A stretch of DNA of 64,000 nt. Origin: Anoplolepis gracilipes. Taxonomy: Eukaryota; Arthropoda; Insecta; Hymenoptera; Formicidae. Shown here in pieces: positions 1 through 12,600 of this stretch. The position numbers and the translations under genes were made by a program. Every line of letters begins with the position of its first letter. Positions within the stretch are counted from its first letter, which is position 1. The notes beneath the pieces are model-generated. The model ran no database searches and was not told the origin of the DNA. It saw nothing but the letters and a program-made list of their open reading frames with translations. The stretch is taken from positions 5,339,501 through 5,403,500 of the forward strand of contig NC_132974.1 in the NCBI RefSeq assembly GCF_047496725.1, written 5' to 3'.

Positions 1-624
1 TATTTTATTTAATTATTATAAAAATTTATCTTGTATAAAATTTTCTTTCTTTCTTTATAATTAAAATTTAATTCGCAATTTTTATAAAAAGAAATAACGT
101 TATTTTTTATTCTAATTTTATTATTTATTGTTGTGTTTTAATTCTTTTTACATTTAAGCGGAAGAATTGCATCGAGTGACATAATTTTACAATCGAAGAA
201 AATCCTGAGCATTCCATTATTGGCACGCATCGCTGATCGACGTTGCGACTATTATAAGTGTGCGTAACAGGTGTTCGAGAAGTTACCGGAGCCGGCAAAA
301 GTGTTACATCAGCGAAAAGGCGATGCGATCGTCATACATGTAATAGCATATGCAGAATACTTTTAACAAGGATTTATCAAAGCGCGAATCACAATCAAAA
401 CAATTATTGACTGTGAATATATTGCATTCCAAAAAATATCATGTTATCCAATTTATTGTTTTACAATTTTTTGTGGTTCTATTTCAACAAATAATTTTAT
501 AAAACTGTTGCATAACAAAATAATAGATATGCTAAAAACCATTACAGAGGAAGAAAAAAGAAGACGATAAATATTCAATGATACGAATATCCTTGGATAT
601 TCTTTAGATATTTAATTAAGAGAA

Positions 625-660
<36 letters not shown>

Positions 661-3600
661 TCGCAATATTTAAACAAATTAATATCATCATTATTTTCTT
701 GCTATATTTATTATATTTGTAGTTATCATCTTTGGCTCTTTATTGACGTAATTATGTCTAAACGTCAATTTTTGAAAATATAAAAATATTAAGAAATTAT
801 AATGATTATCAAAACATTAACATTAAATTTGCACTCCTATTGTGGCACAGAAAATGCATTCAAGTGTAATAATAAATTAAAAAATTAATTATGTATGATA
901 TTATTACACAATAAAATTTACCTTTCTATTTTTTTTCTTTTTTCTCTCTCTCTCTCTCTCTCTCTTTTTCAGTTAAAAGAAGACTTATCTCAGCTGAGAA
1001 TTAAAAAAATGTTGGATTATATAATAAATTCATCTCATATAATCTTAATCGCGATATCATGCAACGTTCTTGTTATAGTCTGCAACACCATATACCATTA
1101 TTATTATTGTTGCAACAATATTGTCTTTACAAGAATTTTCAATTATATCGCAATGAGAGAGAAGTTAGACTTAAATAGACGAATTTATTCACGTTTTATG
1201 TATAAGTCACTTATAATTGTAATTCGTATAAAATTCATCAATATGAAAAAGATGACACTATTTTTTTGTCACTTTATTTGCATGACAATTAACATCGTTA
1301 ATATCGATACCGCAAATATTATCATTACTCATTATTATCACTACTGCGACATGTCTATGTCAATTTCCTCCGTAAAGAGACTTAGGTTTCGCCAGTCTGA
1401 CACAACCGGAACCTTCTCCACTTTTCAACCGAGGACCGTGGAAATTCCGAGAATAAAACCGCTCGCTGGATCCTAACCGCGAGTTGCAGCACAGATGACA
1501 TTGACTATCCTATTACTTGTCTACAGTTACCACTTGGTGAAAGTTGACGATGCGCATCTTCAAGGTCGTCGGAGCGACCGTTTTTACTCACAAATGACGT
1601 TTTCTGAAATTTGGTCTCCTGAAATTCTTGTCTTACCGTGAGACAACAACGAATTACCAAAATTGGTAGTGTGACTTTTTCTTCCTGAAACGATTGTAAA
1701 CGCGGTAAAACGCATAGATAATATTCTGAGTGACGTGCGAAACGAACAGAGGCAGCGTCTTAATTGCCGGGAACGTTAATTGCTCCATTGTGCATTTCAA
1801 TTACTTGACACGAGCGAGTAACAGGTTTTTGAGTTCGCACGGGAAACAATGTTAACAATAATTTAATAAGATATTTAGCACAGTTGATGGCTATTGTATG
1901 TGATTCATAATGCGGATATCGTTATTTAATGAGTAGTTTACTAAAAAAGAAATATTTTAGAAGGTAATATTTATATTTCTTACATTTAGATAAAATACAT
2001 CCTTTGATTGGACATTCACATTCGGTAATGTCACGATTCTAGCAAATAAAGATTTCAGATAAAGATATAAAGGAATAAATTATTTCTTATTTTATTTTAT
2101 AACTGGATTTCACGTATTAATAATAAAAAATATATTATATATATTTATTGTAAGATATTTAACTTTTCTTCGTAAAGCATTAAACTTTTAACAGATTCTT
2201 GTGCCATTTAATACTTCTAAAGTATCCAGTATGAAAAAGATATACATATTTTTTATATTTTATTGATACAAAAAAATGTTATACGAAATATAAAAGTATT
2301 TTTTACACATATATGTAATATATAAATACATAAAATATGTAGAAATATCATCTAAATATTATTAAAAACATTATACATATATTAATTTCTAAAGTTTGCA
2401 TTTAATCTATTGGCACTTATATGTTTATTACATATTTATCATTACATAATTGTAAATGCCATCAACAATAAACGAATTCAATAATTATCGTGCTGTTATT
2501 TCGTCAAAGAAAAAGAATTTTGTTTCATCATGTCTAGAAGACTTTATATTAACATATGAAACGAGAAATACGTGCAGCCGATTATTCATAGCACTGGAGT
2601 TAAGACTCAAAGAAAAGGAAAGTCTTTTCATCTATCGAATGCTGTCGCTATCGACGCGACGTCTACTTCGTCTTGAATTCACAGCAACTATAAACTCCGA
2701 CAAATGTCTGAACAAAATACTCTTTCTAGGCCGAACATCGATTAACGCCAGACTTCTAATAAACAGATGAAGCACCTTGAAATAAACCAACAGAATATCC
2801 GACTAATTATTCGAGAAGTATCTATACCAACCTAAGTCAACAAAAAATATTTTAGAAATAGACTTAAAATTCATAATAACGTCTAGTATTGGAATTTCTT
2901 ATGATAATAAAAAAATTTTCGTGAAATTATATCTTTTAGTATAGGAATGTTTAATAGAAATGTTTAAGAAACAATTTATATGATTAATTTTAATGACATT
3001 TCACGTTAAAGGATTTTTGCTAAGAAATTTAAACTCATAAATTGAAATATTATCGATATATAGCTTCGAAGAAATTAGTTATAAATTGCCGATCGCGTAA
3101 TCGATATGTATCGACAATCGTCGATACATATAGTTATAGGAATAAAGAGTTTACTCTGACTTATTAGCTGTTATTAACTGTTAATTTCAATGTCTTATCC
3201 TATCATTAACCACGCGATAAAAAACATAGGTGAGCATTGATCGATTGCTTCGATTGGTTTGAATTCAATCGACGTAACTGTTGAACGATAATCCCAATCG
3301 AAAAATACATATCTATAAAATTTATATAAAAATACAAAATATCTTTAACTTTTTTCTGTCCTTTTAAATAACTTTTAAAAACTGAATTCGGCGAGAATAA
3401 TACAACGAGAAAAGAAAAAACCCGAACAATTGCGCTAATTGTGGAAATACACACTTTTCAGGATCACGAGAAAATCGATTCGCGAGATCTCTAACCCTTA
3501 ATTATCCGACTAAGGTCTCGATTCATCAGAACGTCCTCTGCTGGGTCCTTCGCTTGTAGCGAAGGGTGGGATGAGTCTACTGTCTGGTGGGGACCATTTC
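1..3600. other. Upstream non-coding sequence, no gene recognised
   Basis: AT-rich sequence 5' of the lectin gene. It holds a (GA)n tract near 626-659, a (CT)n tract near 943-965 and a perfect 12-bp-stem hairpin at 3104-3131. Open frames such as 895-1476 and 2456-2770 (+) are low-complexity or match no family I recognise, and I see no splice structure or promoter supporting them. A somewhat more GC-rich patch at about 1380-1850 could be regulatory, but nothing in it is diagnostic. Confidence 0.5.
3104..3131. repeat. Perfect hairpin upstream of the lectin promoter
   Basis: ATATGTATCGAC (3104-3115) and GTCGATACATAT (3120-3131) form a perfect 12-bp stem with a four-base AATC loop, about 470 bases before the TATA box. 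Confidence 0.85.
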
Positions 3601-3650
3601 TATATAATCGACGGTGAAGGTGCCCGTCTCTTCATATCCCCTATCAGTGA
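3601..3650 (+). promoter_or_regulatory. Putative core promoter of the C-type lectin gene (TATA box plus initiator)
   Basis: A TATATAAT box lies at 3601-3608. About 33 bases after its first T is an initiator-like TTCATA (A at 3634). A second arthropod-type TCAGT initiator sits at 3644-3648, which is rather far from the TATA box. A short ATG-free leader follows and ends in a consensus donor at 3714. Seen directly: the motifs and spacing. Inferred: that they start the lectin transcript. A 5' RACE or CAGE tag at about 3634 or 3646 would confirm it. Confidence 0.5.
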
Positions 3651-3713
3651 CCACGTTTCTTTAACCGTCGTCTTTGACGTCTATCCGTACTTTAAAGAGA
3701 TAAGTGATACAAG
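3634..3713 (+). other. Putative 5' non-coding exon of the C-type lectin gene
   Basis: This leader contains no ATG and ends with ACAAG followed by the donor GTGAGT at 3714. The downstream partner is an AG at 4983-4984 placed directly before the lectin start codon, with a perfect TACTAAT branch-point motif at 4957-4963, about 22 bases before that AG. Splicing 3713 to 4985 would give the context CAAG-ATG, with A at -3, which is favourable for initiation. The exon start is set only by the promoter motifs and is uncertain. Confidence 0.5.
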
Positions 3714-4984
3714 GTGAGTGTCGATTGTTTGAATGATGTAGTCCAAGGATTGAAACCTATCGTATAAATTTGGTGAGTTCAAATTTCGATGCTGCGAATA
3801 GAAAAAAATTTTTACTTATAATTGTTTGTGACAACAGAATTGCTACATACACATATACATAATTAAAAGGTAAAGTATACTTTCTCTTCTATCCACAGCA
3901 TCGAAAATCGAACTAAGCGAAATTTAATTTTTCTAGTTTCAAACTTTTGATCACACTTGTTAAAAATTGATGCGTCTAAGCATTTATCAGATTTCTCATA
4001 AAATTTATTGAGAAATTGCAGAAATTGAAATCTTATTTGTACACTAGATAGTCGCGATATAACATTTCTATTATATCAATAAGATAATAAAAACATTTTT
4101 AAATTTGGAGAAAGCAATAAAAAAAATTAATTACATCATAATATACAGACTACATCATAAAACTACATAATTACTACATTATAAATAACGTTAATTAAAT
4201 TTTTGTTTTTAATAATTTGCAACAGCTCATGCAAGAATAATATAGCGTACAATTTATTTAGGTTTGAAAAAACCAACTACTATTTTTTGAAGTTTTTTTT
4301 TATTTTGCTTTTATTAGTCTAATTTAGGCAATCGATGATATATCGATAATATACTTTTTGATGTTATTTTCTAATGGTCGTGAAGGAACGTGAACACGAT
4401 TTGATAGCTCACGTAACATATGGATAATATCGGTATTCATGCACAAAAAATATGTCTTGCGACTTTATTAGACGAGACACTCCCTAAGAGAAACTTTTGC
4501 CTGATGGAAAGGAACTGTTTGTGTCGGCGGAATGAGTCTCACTTGTGTATCTGTACATGTCAACGCCATTACGTAGAAAACTCTCACTGACTGATCGTAA
4601 TAAAACTCAATGAAATTGTAATATCTGTGAATATGTAAATCAATATTTAAATAATTTACCGTGTATGCTTTCCTGACCATTTGTAAGGATTTCGTGTTAC
4701 CTATAATACATATTTACTATATTTTCATTTCACTGTACTACTTATTTATTATACTATTTCTTTTTATAATTTTTATTTTGCAAAGTAGTTGACGGTTACA
4801 TTATTAAACACATTATTTCATTATTCGAAATATGCATTAAATAATCGAAGCCAGATAATAAATTTTTAACATTTCTATAGTTGTAAAAATTACAAAAATT
4901 ATCCTATATCACAAAATTAGCTGATCTCATTCTATATATTATTGAATATTGTGTAATACTAATATTTAATATTTTATAATATAG
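3714..4984 (+). other. Putative intron 1 of the lectin gene (5' UTR intron)
   Basis: A 1,271-base AT-rich interval between the GTGAGT donor at 3714 and the AG at 4983-4984. The acceptor has a weak pyrimidine tract but a consensus branch point. Short direct repeats of an ACTACATCATAA-like motif occur around 4125-4175. No open frame here looks like a gene. Confidence 0.45.
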
Positions 4985-5120
4985 ATGATGTTGGTGCCGC
5001 TGGCTGTGGTGCTTCTCGCGGTGTTCGTCAACGCCGAGCCGGCGATTAATGAATCTGGACCACGCAATAATCGACCTGGAAGATTCTTATCTCTTCCGAT
5101 ACCGCAAAAATGCGCAAATC
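4985..5120 (+). CDS. Lectin coding exon 1 (signal peptide and N-terminal stalk)
   Basis: Begins at the tandem ATG-ATG directly after an AG and encodes 45 residues plus one base. These are a signal peptide, a short Pro/Asn/Arg-rich linker and Cys43. It ends AAT-C before the donor GTAAGT at 5121. Confidence 0.85.
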
Positions 5121-8100
5121 GTAAGTACCTTTTGGTATATGTGTGTCCTATCAAACGTTACTCGTATTATGCCTCCTTTTCACTCTCTTAACATAGTATT
5201 AATAATTTACATTTATACAAAAGATCTCTAACTTATGTTTGAGCAATTAATGAATTTACAAAAATTATTTGACAGGATTTGATAATTTATCGCGTTATTA
5301 GTCTGTGATCAAGATTATTCAACAATCTTATAATAATCTTACCGTTGTAACTGTGCAAACGTAGACTCTTAAACGATTTTCTTACGTATGTAAATGTTGT
5401 CGATCGCTGAATTTTCACGGTAGAGAGATTTTCACTCACTAGAGACTACCTGAGCCTGTATTCGATTAAATCAGCGCGTAAGATGTTCGTAAAAAAAAAA
5501 AAAAAAATACAAAATGCAGCGGCACGGACTTTCATCGTCATTCTCTCACAGAAGAGGCGATTGTGCGTCTCGGCACGGTATTGCCGTGCCATCTCAAAGG
5601 AATCGAGGTTACAATGGTGATACATACTAAGAAGCTTCTCCCCCTTTCGCGTAATTTCACGAGGTACGAGTGTACTTACTTTTAAAAGCAGACGAGCCTC
5701 TCTCAACTCTTATGCAAGCACGCGCCCCGGGTATTCACTTTTGATCGCCATGGGTATACCAGTTTTCGTCCACTCGTTATTGCCAACAGATTCCCGATAT
5801 CATTGCGTGACGAACTTTCTTGCCGATTCTTTATCTTGTCTGATACACACTTTCTCGGCGCCACTCGATCAAGAAGTCAGTCGCGCTTCAGTGACGATAC
5901 GAAGCACTTATTACTAAAGTGGAGTAAATTCGATTTCGAAAATCTTGTTAAAATGGAAGTTTCATTAATTTATGATACAATATATCTATATTCATATTTT
6001 GCAAAATATATAAAAGAATACACTTTGATTTTTTAGAAAAAAATGATAAAATAATGTATAAAATAATTAAATAATATCAATAACAGTTGTATTATTTCTT
6101 TGCAAAAGGACTAGTGTGTCACTTCAGTTTTTGCAACAAATATTTACTGCATTTCTGTAACTAAATTATTCTGAGAATCATCTTCTTGCTTTCTACTTGG
6201 TTAAATGGCAATCTTCTTAAATGTGATGATACTTTGATTTAAATCTGAGGTCAATGTTCATGAAATGACCACTTGTAACGCAAAGCTGATGTTAAGTATT
6301 GGATTAGCATTACTTTCAATCAGACAACGATCTAATAATTTTCGCAAAGGATGTCTTAACATTGTTGCAACGCGGTAGATTAATTCAGTAAGATCTTCAT
6401 TAACTACATAGCAAGGACATCGATTCAAATTATTCAAATGATAATATATTCGCGAGATATCTTGAGTTATTTATGTCGTATCATCAATTTATAATTCTTA
6501 AATCTCAGCTCATCAAAATATATTAATTCTAAAAAAGATTAATATAATAGTAATTTTAGTTCAATTATCCTCATCTAATAATATTAGCTTTAAGTAAAAA
6601 AGACGCTGATAAATTATTGCCATGATGATTTGATTAACTTTCACCAATTTGTTGTCTTTTCGTATATATATGATAACGTAGAGAGAGTTTACTTCGTATA
6701 ACACCACATGACGTGAGGATATAACACGAACGTGTTTTAACGGCAGAAGTAGATAGATTCGCGATTAAAGGATTCCTTGTAGAAAAATGAAATCGCGCAA
6801 GAATGTAGAGCAACGTATTCGCGTGTCAAAGTGCAACGGAGAGACAGAGGGAAAAAAATACGGAATTTCCAAATGGTCGCATTTCCACGGTATTTAATAA
6901 CGTGAGAGGCGCGAGTAGGTCGTGGGAGTGAATCGGCTTTGCCGCAATGGTGCAATGTAATGATGTTCGGATACGACCACAATCACCTAACAACCTAATG
7001 ATTGCATGCTCGCTCTCCTGGAATGCCCGATCGCGCTGGCAGGATAGCAGGATGGAGCTTTAGCGACTAAGTCAATAATAATCAGCTGTAGCGTGATTTC
7101 CTCGTGTCCGCGTCGAGAAAAAAGTATGTAATAAGCGTGTCATTGCAGATACGCACGCGTAAAGGAATGCAAGTAGAAAAGCTGGTACAAATGTCAGTTA
7201 CCTATACAGTGAAAAAATGCAAAACGTTTAACTATATAATTATGCGCGAACTATGATACATATATACACAATTTATAAAGATATCTCTGAAGAAATGATA
7301 AGTATAATGTCTAAAATTTCACGTTGCGTCTAAAATAATTACGCGCGAAAAGCAATGCTATAAAAAAATAATTTTATTTTTATTCATTGTTACATATGTG
7401 TACGACTTACGTCATTGATCTGCCGCACGTATCACATATCATATATTCAGTGATATCAGTCTAAATCTTGCAGTGTCAAAACTTCTAAGCCTCTTCGTCC
7501 AATCAAGATGAAAGATTAACATTGTGTGTGATTAATTTTTGTAAACTTACTTACGGGAATTATCGTGAAGTCGTTAATAATACAATGGAATACGTAATGT
7601 GCGTGCATATCTTATACTTAAGACGAGCGATAATGACACGCTTGTTGAGTAACATGTGTACAAGTATTGGCCTATGGATATTATATAATACCCACCGGCC
7701 TATTAAACCGTTGTCAGACGGTGCTATTACAGTGAAGATACGCGATTAAGTGTCCGCATGCTTTACCATATTACTCTCGCGCGTACACATTGTAATTACA
7801 TACGAAGATGCGGTAATCAATTTTCGAATTTTCCTGTCGAGTTCAGCGCGAAATAAAAATTTATCTTATATCAAATTTAATATTGTGACGTAATTATTAT
7901 AAAGTGTACAACGAAAGGCGATTAGGCTTGGCATCTGTATTAATCTTTCGTTAGTAAGAATGACATTAATCTTTGATGAATGATAAACAACCGCAATATG
8001 CTTATATAATGTCTTTCTTGTTTTATATATTAAATGTAACCCTCGAGGCATTAATATGTAATTAAGATATAATGGCAGATAATTAATTAAATGAACACTC

Positions 8101-9575
8101 TTGTATACTTTGCGCAAGACGCTACTGTTTGTTTATATCAGTGACTTTAGGAGATCTCACGATTGAATCGAAAGCGCGATAAGGACGTCCGACATAATTT
8201 CGCAAGTTCGTAGTGAAAAAAAAAATCAAGATGGACAATCGCATATAAGTTTAATCGACGTATTATACCGCTGTTAATCACAATTGCGTAATACGACTGA
8301 CGCCGAATAAAAGACCGTCGCTAACAAATCGCCATTAAATCGCCTTATGACAGTGTGGCTGACCGATCAGCTGTTGCAATCTTACTCGGCGTGAGGTTGA
8401 CTGACTGACAACTCTACAGAAGGCCGGCGCTACATCGCCACGAAAATGTCAGGAACTGCTTGCGAAATTAGACAATGGCGCTCTTTGGAGATTATCCGCC
8501 CGGCGTGTTGTCGTTTAACGAACAATCCGCACGATTCGTCTGCAAAAACTTATTTTCATAATGTCATATGAAAGTACTCGCGTACGTATTACATCTATGT
8601 TAAAAAATATTTTTAAAGTATGTTTCGAGTACGCGCAATTTTTACGCCAGATCGGATTTTTATAGGGAATTTCGAAACAATTTTGTTTCTAACGATCGTT
8701 TAGCCTGCATACTTTTGAACAAATGTAACGATTCATATAAATATATTGTATAAATTTTTTTTAAATTGCAATAAATTGATATTTGTTGATTTTAATTTTG
8801 AAATATATTTTAAAATATTGTAAATCATATTCCGGCTTCAAAAGAGTCAAATTTGAATTAAGCACATTTTTGGTGACAAATGCAAAATACATATGTGCAT
8901 CAAAATAGTCTATTATTAGATAATAATCATCAGGATAATTTTTTCATAAAAATCACAAAATTCGCCTAAAATAAATGTTTAGTCGCCTTCAAAAAAAGAA
9001 AGGAAGATAATAAGGAAAACCGTTATTCCCATATGAGAGGCCCATTGACCCATCGCAAAGAGAAAAAATTTCACCTTCGCCTGGCAGCTCGTGCGGAGAG
9101 CCACGAGAGTTTCCTTTTCCTTCGCCTCCATGCTCGAACGTTGTTTATTCACGACTTACCGTCGACCCACTGATCCCGTTCGAGAACGAGAAATTGATTC
9201 CCGACGAATTCACGTGGAATATACTCAATTCTGGAACGATTCCATTAACGTTGATTAAATTGATAAATAGCTTAACTAATTGTTTACTTTTTTTGCTAAA
9301 TTACAATATAATAGGCAATCATGATTAATTAGGATTAATATTAAACGATATTGATTGAATCAACAATAACGCAACATGAATTGTGGATGCGAGGGATATT
9401 TTTGTTTAGTCATAGATTTTAATTGCATTCTTAATTCAATAATACAGATAAATTAATTATTATTATGATTTTGATAAATCAGTAATTGTAGCTTTATGCC
9501 TTAATGCATAATTGACGAATAATTTTTTACGATAGTACTTTATAAAAGACTTTAAAAAAATCAATCTTTATATTA

Positions 9576-9624
<49 letters not shown>

Positions 9625-12600
9625 ACATTTTAATATTACATTAAAATTTATTGTTTGAAAATATTATACTGAAAAATGCAATAATTTTATTTCCTTCGAA
9701 GAAATTGCTTTCAAATATTTTTCTTGCTTTTCATTGCATCTCGCCAAAGATGATACATCATTTTTGAGAGTATGCGAATCTCGCGATTCGAATTCACACA
9801 CGGAATAACGTATGATTACGATTGACATCCGCTTGCGTGACAATTAGTAGAGATCAGTTGCGATTACAGCAACATCCGTATTACAAGAGAATCTTACTCT
9901 TTAATATGCACACTCGTTATATCAGTAATTATGTGACATGCTCATCTAAAGATTTTCCATCATTGAAAAATAACGTCGTAAGTTAGACCTCGATATTTTC
10001 CTCGAAGTAGTCGATTTGTCCCTCAAGATTAGTTCCACAATGATGACGCCGGAAGTGAATCGTGCTGTCGAAACACATCGATGGCGCACTGTCGCATTAC
10101 TAACGAAATCCACTTTCTCTCCGTCTCAAGTAGATAAAGTGTGCATCCAAGAACAATATTGTACATTCCGTCGTAGAAAATGATTTGTCGAGACACTAAA
10201 ACTCTGACTGAAATTTTAATAACAAAACTCTTTCAAAGAGAATATATTATTAATATTTATTTTTCGATTATCTATTATTACAAATTTATAGATATATGTA
10301 ATATTCGAGACTCTGATCATTTTATTCACATTATGCTTTATGATTCTCAGTGAACAACAGTACCGCTTGTACATGTTTCAAGTGATTATCGTCGCAAGTT
10401 CCTTGACACAAACGCGTGAGACGCGCGAAGGGCATAAATGTTTAATGAACGGTGATATAACGACCATAAATTACGATTATCCGACAGAAGGCAAATGTTT
10501 TTTTTTTGTTCTATGCACGCGGATGCGTCGCCGTCATTGCGTGCGAGTGTAAAAACAAATCCGCTGCATATAATGATGATATAATCATGAATGGAATCAC
10601 ATTCTGCGTACCGTTATTTCAATAATAGATGTGTAATATTGTTTGCATTTGCACAATACGCAGCACGTTAACAGTTGTGCGAATCTTAATCTATAATTTC
10701 TATGATTGTATGCAAAAAGAAAATTTATTGCGAAGTATTTCTTATTCTCATTTAATTTACGTGTTTACATATTATATATTTATAATTGCTAATAGATTAA
10801 TATATTATTTTACTTGCATTTATTTCGTTCTGATTTTATTTTTTATAATATATAAAACTATTTTTTTTTTGCAAAAATATATTTTACAATTATTATATTT
10901 CTTCTTCTTTAATTATTTCTTTATATAGTAAAATATTTACGTCGCTTTCTAGCACATTGATCTATATTTTATCACATCGATGACACTGGACAGCTATGCA
11001 ATCATATAATACATCGCATTGTTATATAACACAAATCTCAATATTGATCGATCTAGACGAGAATAGCCATGCGATGACAGCTGTAGTGCCACTGTATAAT
11101 GTTTTACATTTACAATATTTACATATAGATTCCCGTTCGATGCAATCACGGTGTCAGTTTCATGTAACTACGGTTAACTCATCTCTACATTTGATACATA
11201 CTACATATAACTCTATTGAAATCACTTTCCGTGACTTGGATCAATGAAAGCATAAATTATTTTCTAACAAAGTACGACGGCTGTGCAACACAGTGATAAA
11301 TTTATTTATACGCTGTACTTTTTTTGTGTTATTTATAAATATATTACTTCGACGCCGGATATTATTCCTGCGAGAGTCTTTACAATCTATCCATTAATCA
11401 AACGTGACGCGGCTTCTCGTTATATTTAATGGCTATTTAATAGAGCTTTTAATATTCGCGAACTAGCTAAGATCACTTTCTCGTCGTCAATTTTCTTAAA
11501 AAATTATTATTGACGTCGATGGTCATTTATATTTAACCGTGTATTACAGTAGAATGTGCTACTGGATGTGTACATATATATTAAAGAAAAGAATTAATAA
11601 TTCTTCATTCTGTTAATACATGTTATTTTATATACATTAAATTTTTACATTCACAGAAATGTGACTATTATATATTTATGCAATATTCACACACAAACTC
11701 TGGACAGCTTTAAAATAATATATTTATGCAATATTCATACGTAAATTCTAGACAGCTTTAAAACAATATAAGAGAATCAATAATAAGAGCATTTATATTA
11801 CGAAACGCCATTTAAGTCATACGTATCGAACGCCACAAACAGCAGAATGCGTGATAAACAACCGGGATAGAATTCTTGATTTTCTATTATAAGTTATTCG
11901 TTAAATTTATTCTGACAACGCGGGAATCACGACTTTGTCCTATGTCGTAAACCCTGACAGACAGTCGTTCTTCTTCCTCGACAAGCGCAACACAATCGCA
12001 CTTTGCCTTTCTACAGCGGAATCTCGAATTAAACACGAACCTCGAATTAACCACACAGATGGATGGCTGACGCGACTCATCTGCAAAGAAATCTTTTTCA
12101 AAGGTATTTCAATTAAAATTCACACTGCTGCTCTTTTCGGCAAAACATTTTTTTTTTTTTTTTTTTTTTTTTTTATTTAAATCCTCTCTCCACTTAATAT
12201 TCGGCCAAGAGTTACAATAAGTAATTTAAAGTTGACAAATAAATATCAGTCGCAAAAGATTGTTTAAAGTTCCTCTATAATCAGTACAGCTCATGCATAT
12301 ATGAAATTAACTGTTTCTCGTGATATACCAAACGAGACGAGCATAGCTCGTGTCTTTTTTTTCTGCCGAGTTATTATTCCGTTTACGGATTTAAGCGAGG
12401 CTGCGAATGCAGAGATGATCATTTGTTAAATTACAACGTTGTAAGAAATGTATGAAAAATACCGTTTGTAAAATTGCCATTGGCGTTTTCGACCTTTGAC
12501 ATTATCGTGTTCAATCCTTGGTGAATATCAGACGAAATCATTAATTGACTAAGAACGTACGTGAGCAAGGACGTGTAAACACTAAAACATAAAGGGCGTA

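Noticed and set aside
895..1476. 193-codon plus-strand open frame
   Set aside because: The start lies in a (CT)n-derived Ser/Leu run and the middle is Ile/Tyr-rich AT sequence. There is no domain, no splice evidence and no promoter; only the last ~30 residues look protein-like.
5491..5507. Poly(A) run as the tail of a processed retrocopy (also 21230-21248 and 56190-56209)
   Set aside because: No upstream sequence resembling a transcript and no flanking target-site duplication was visible.
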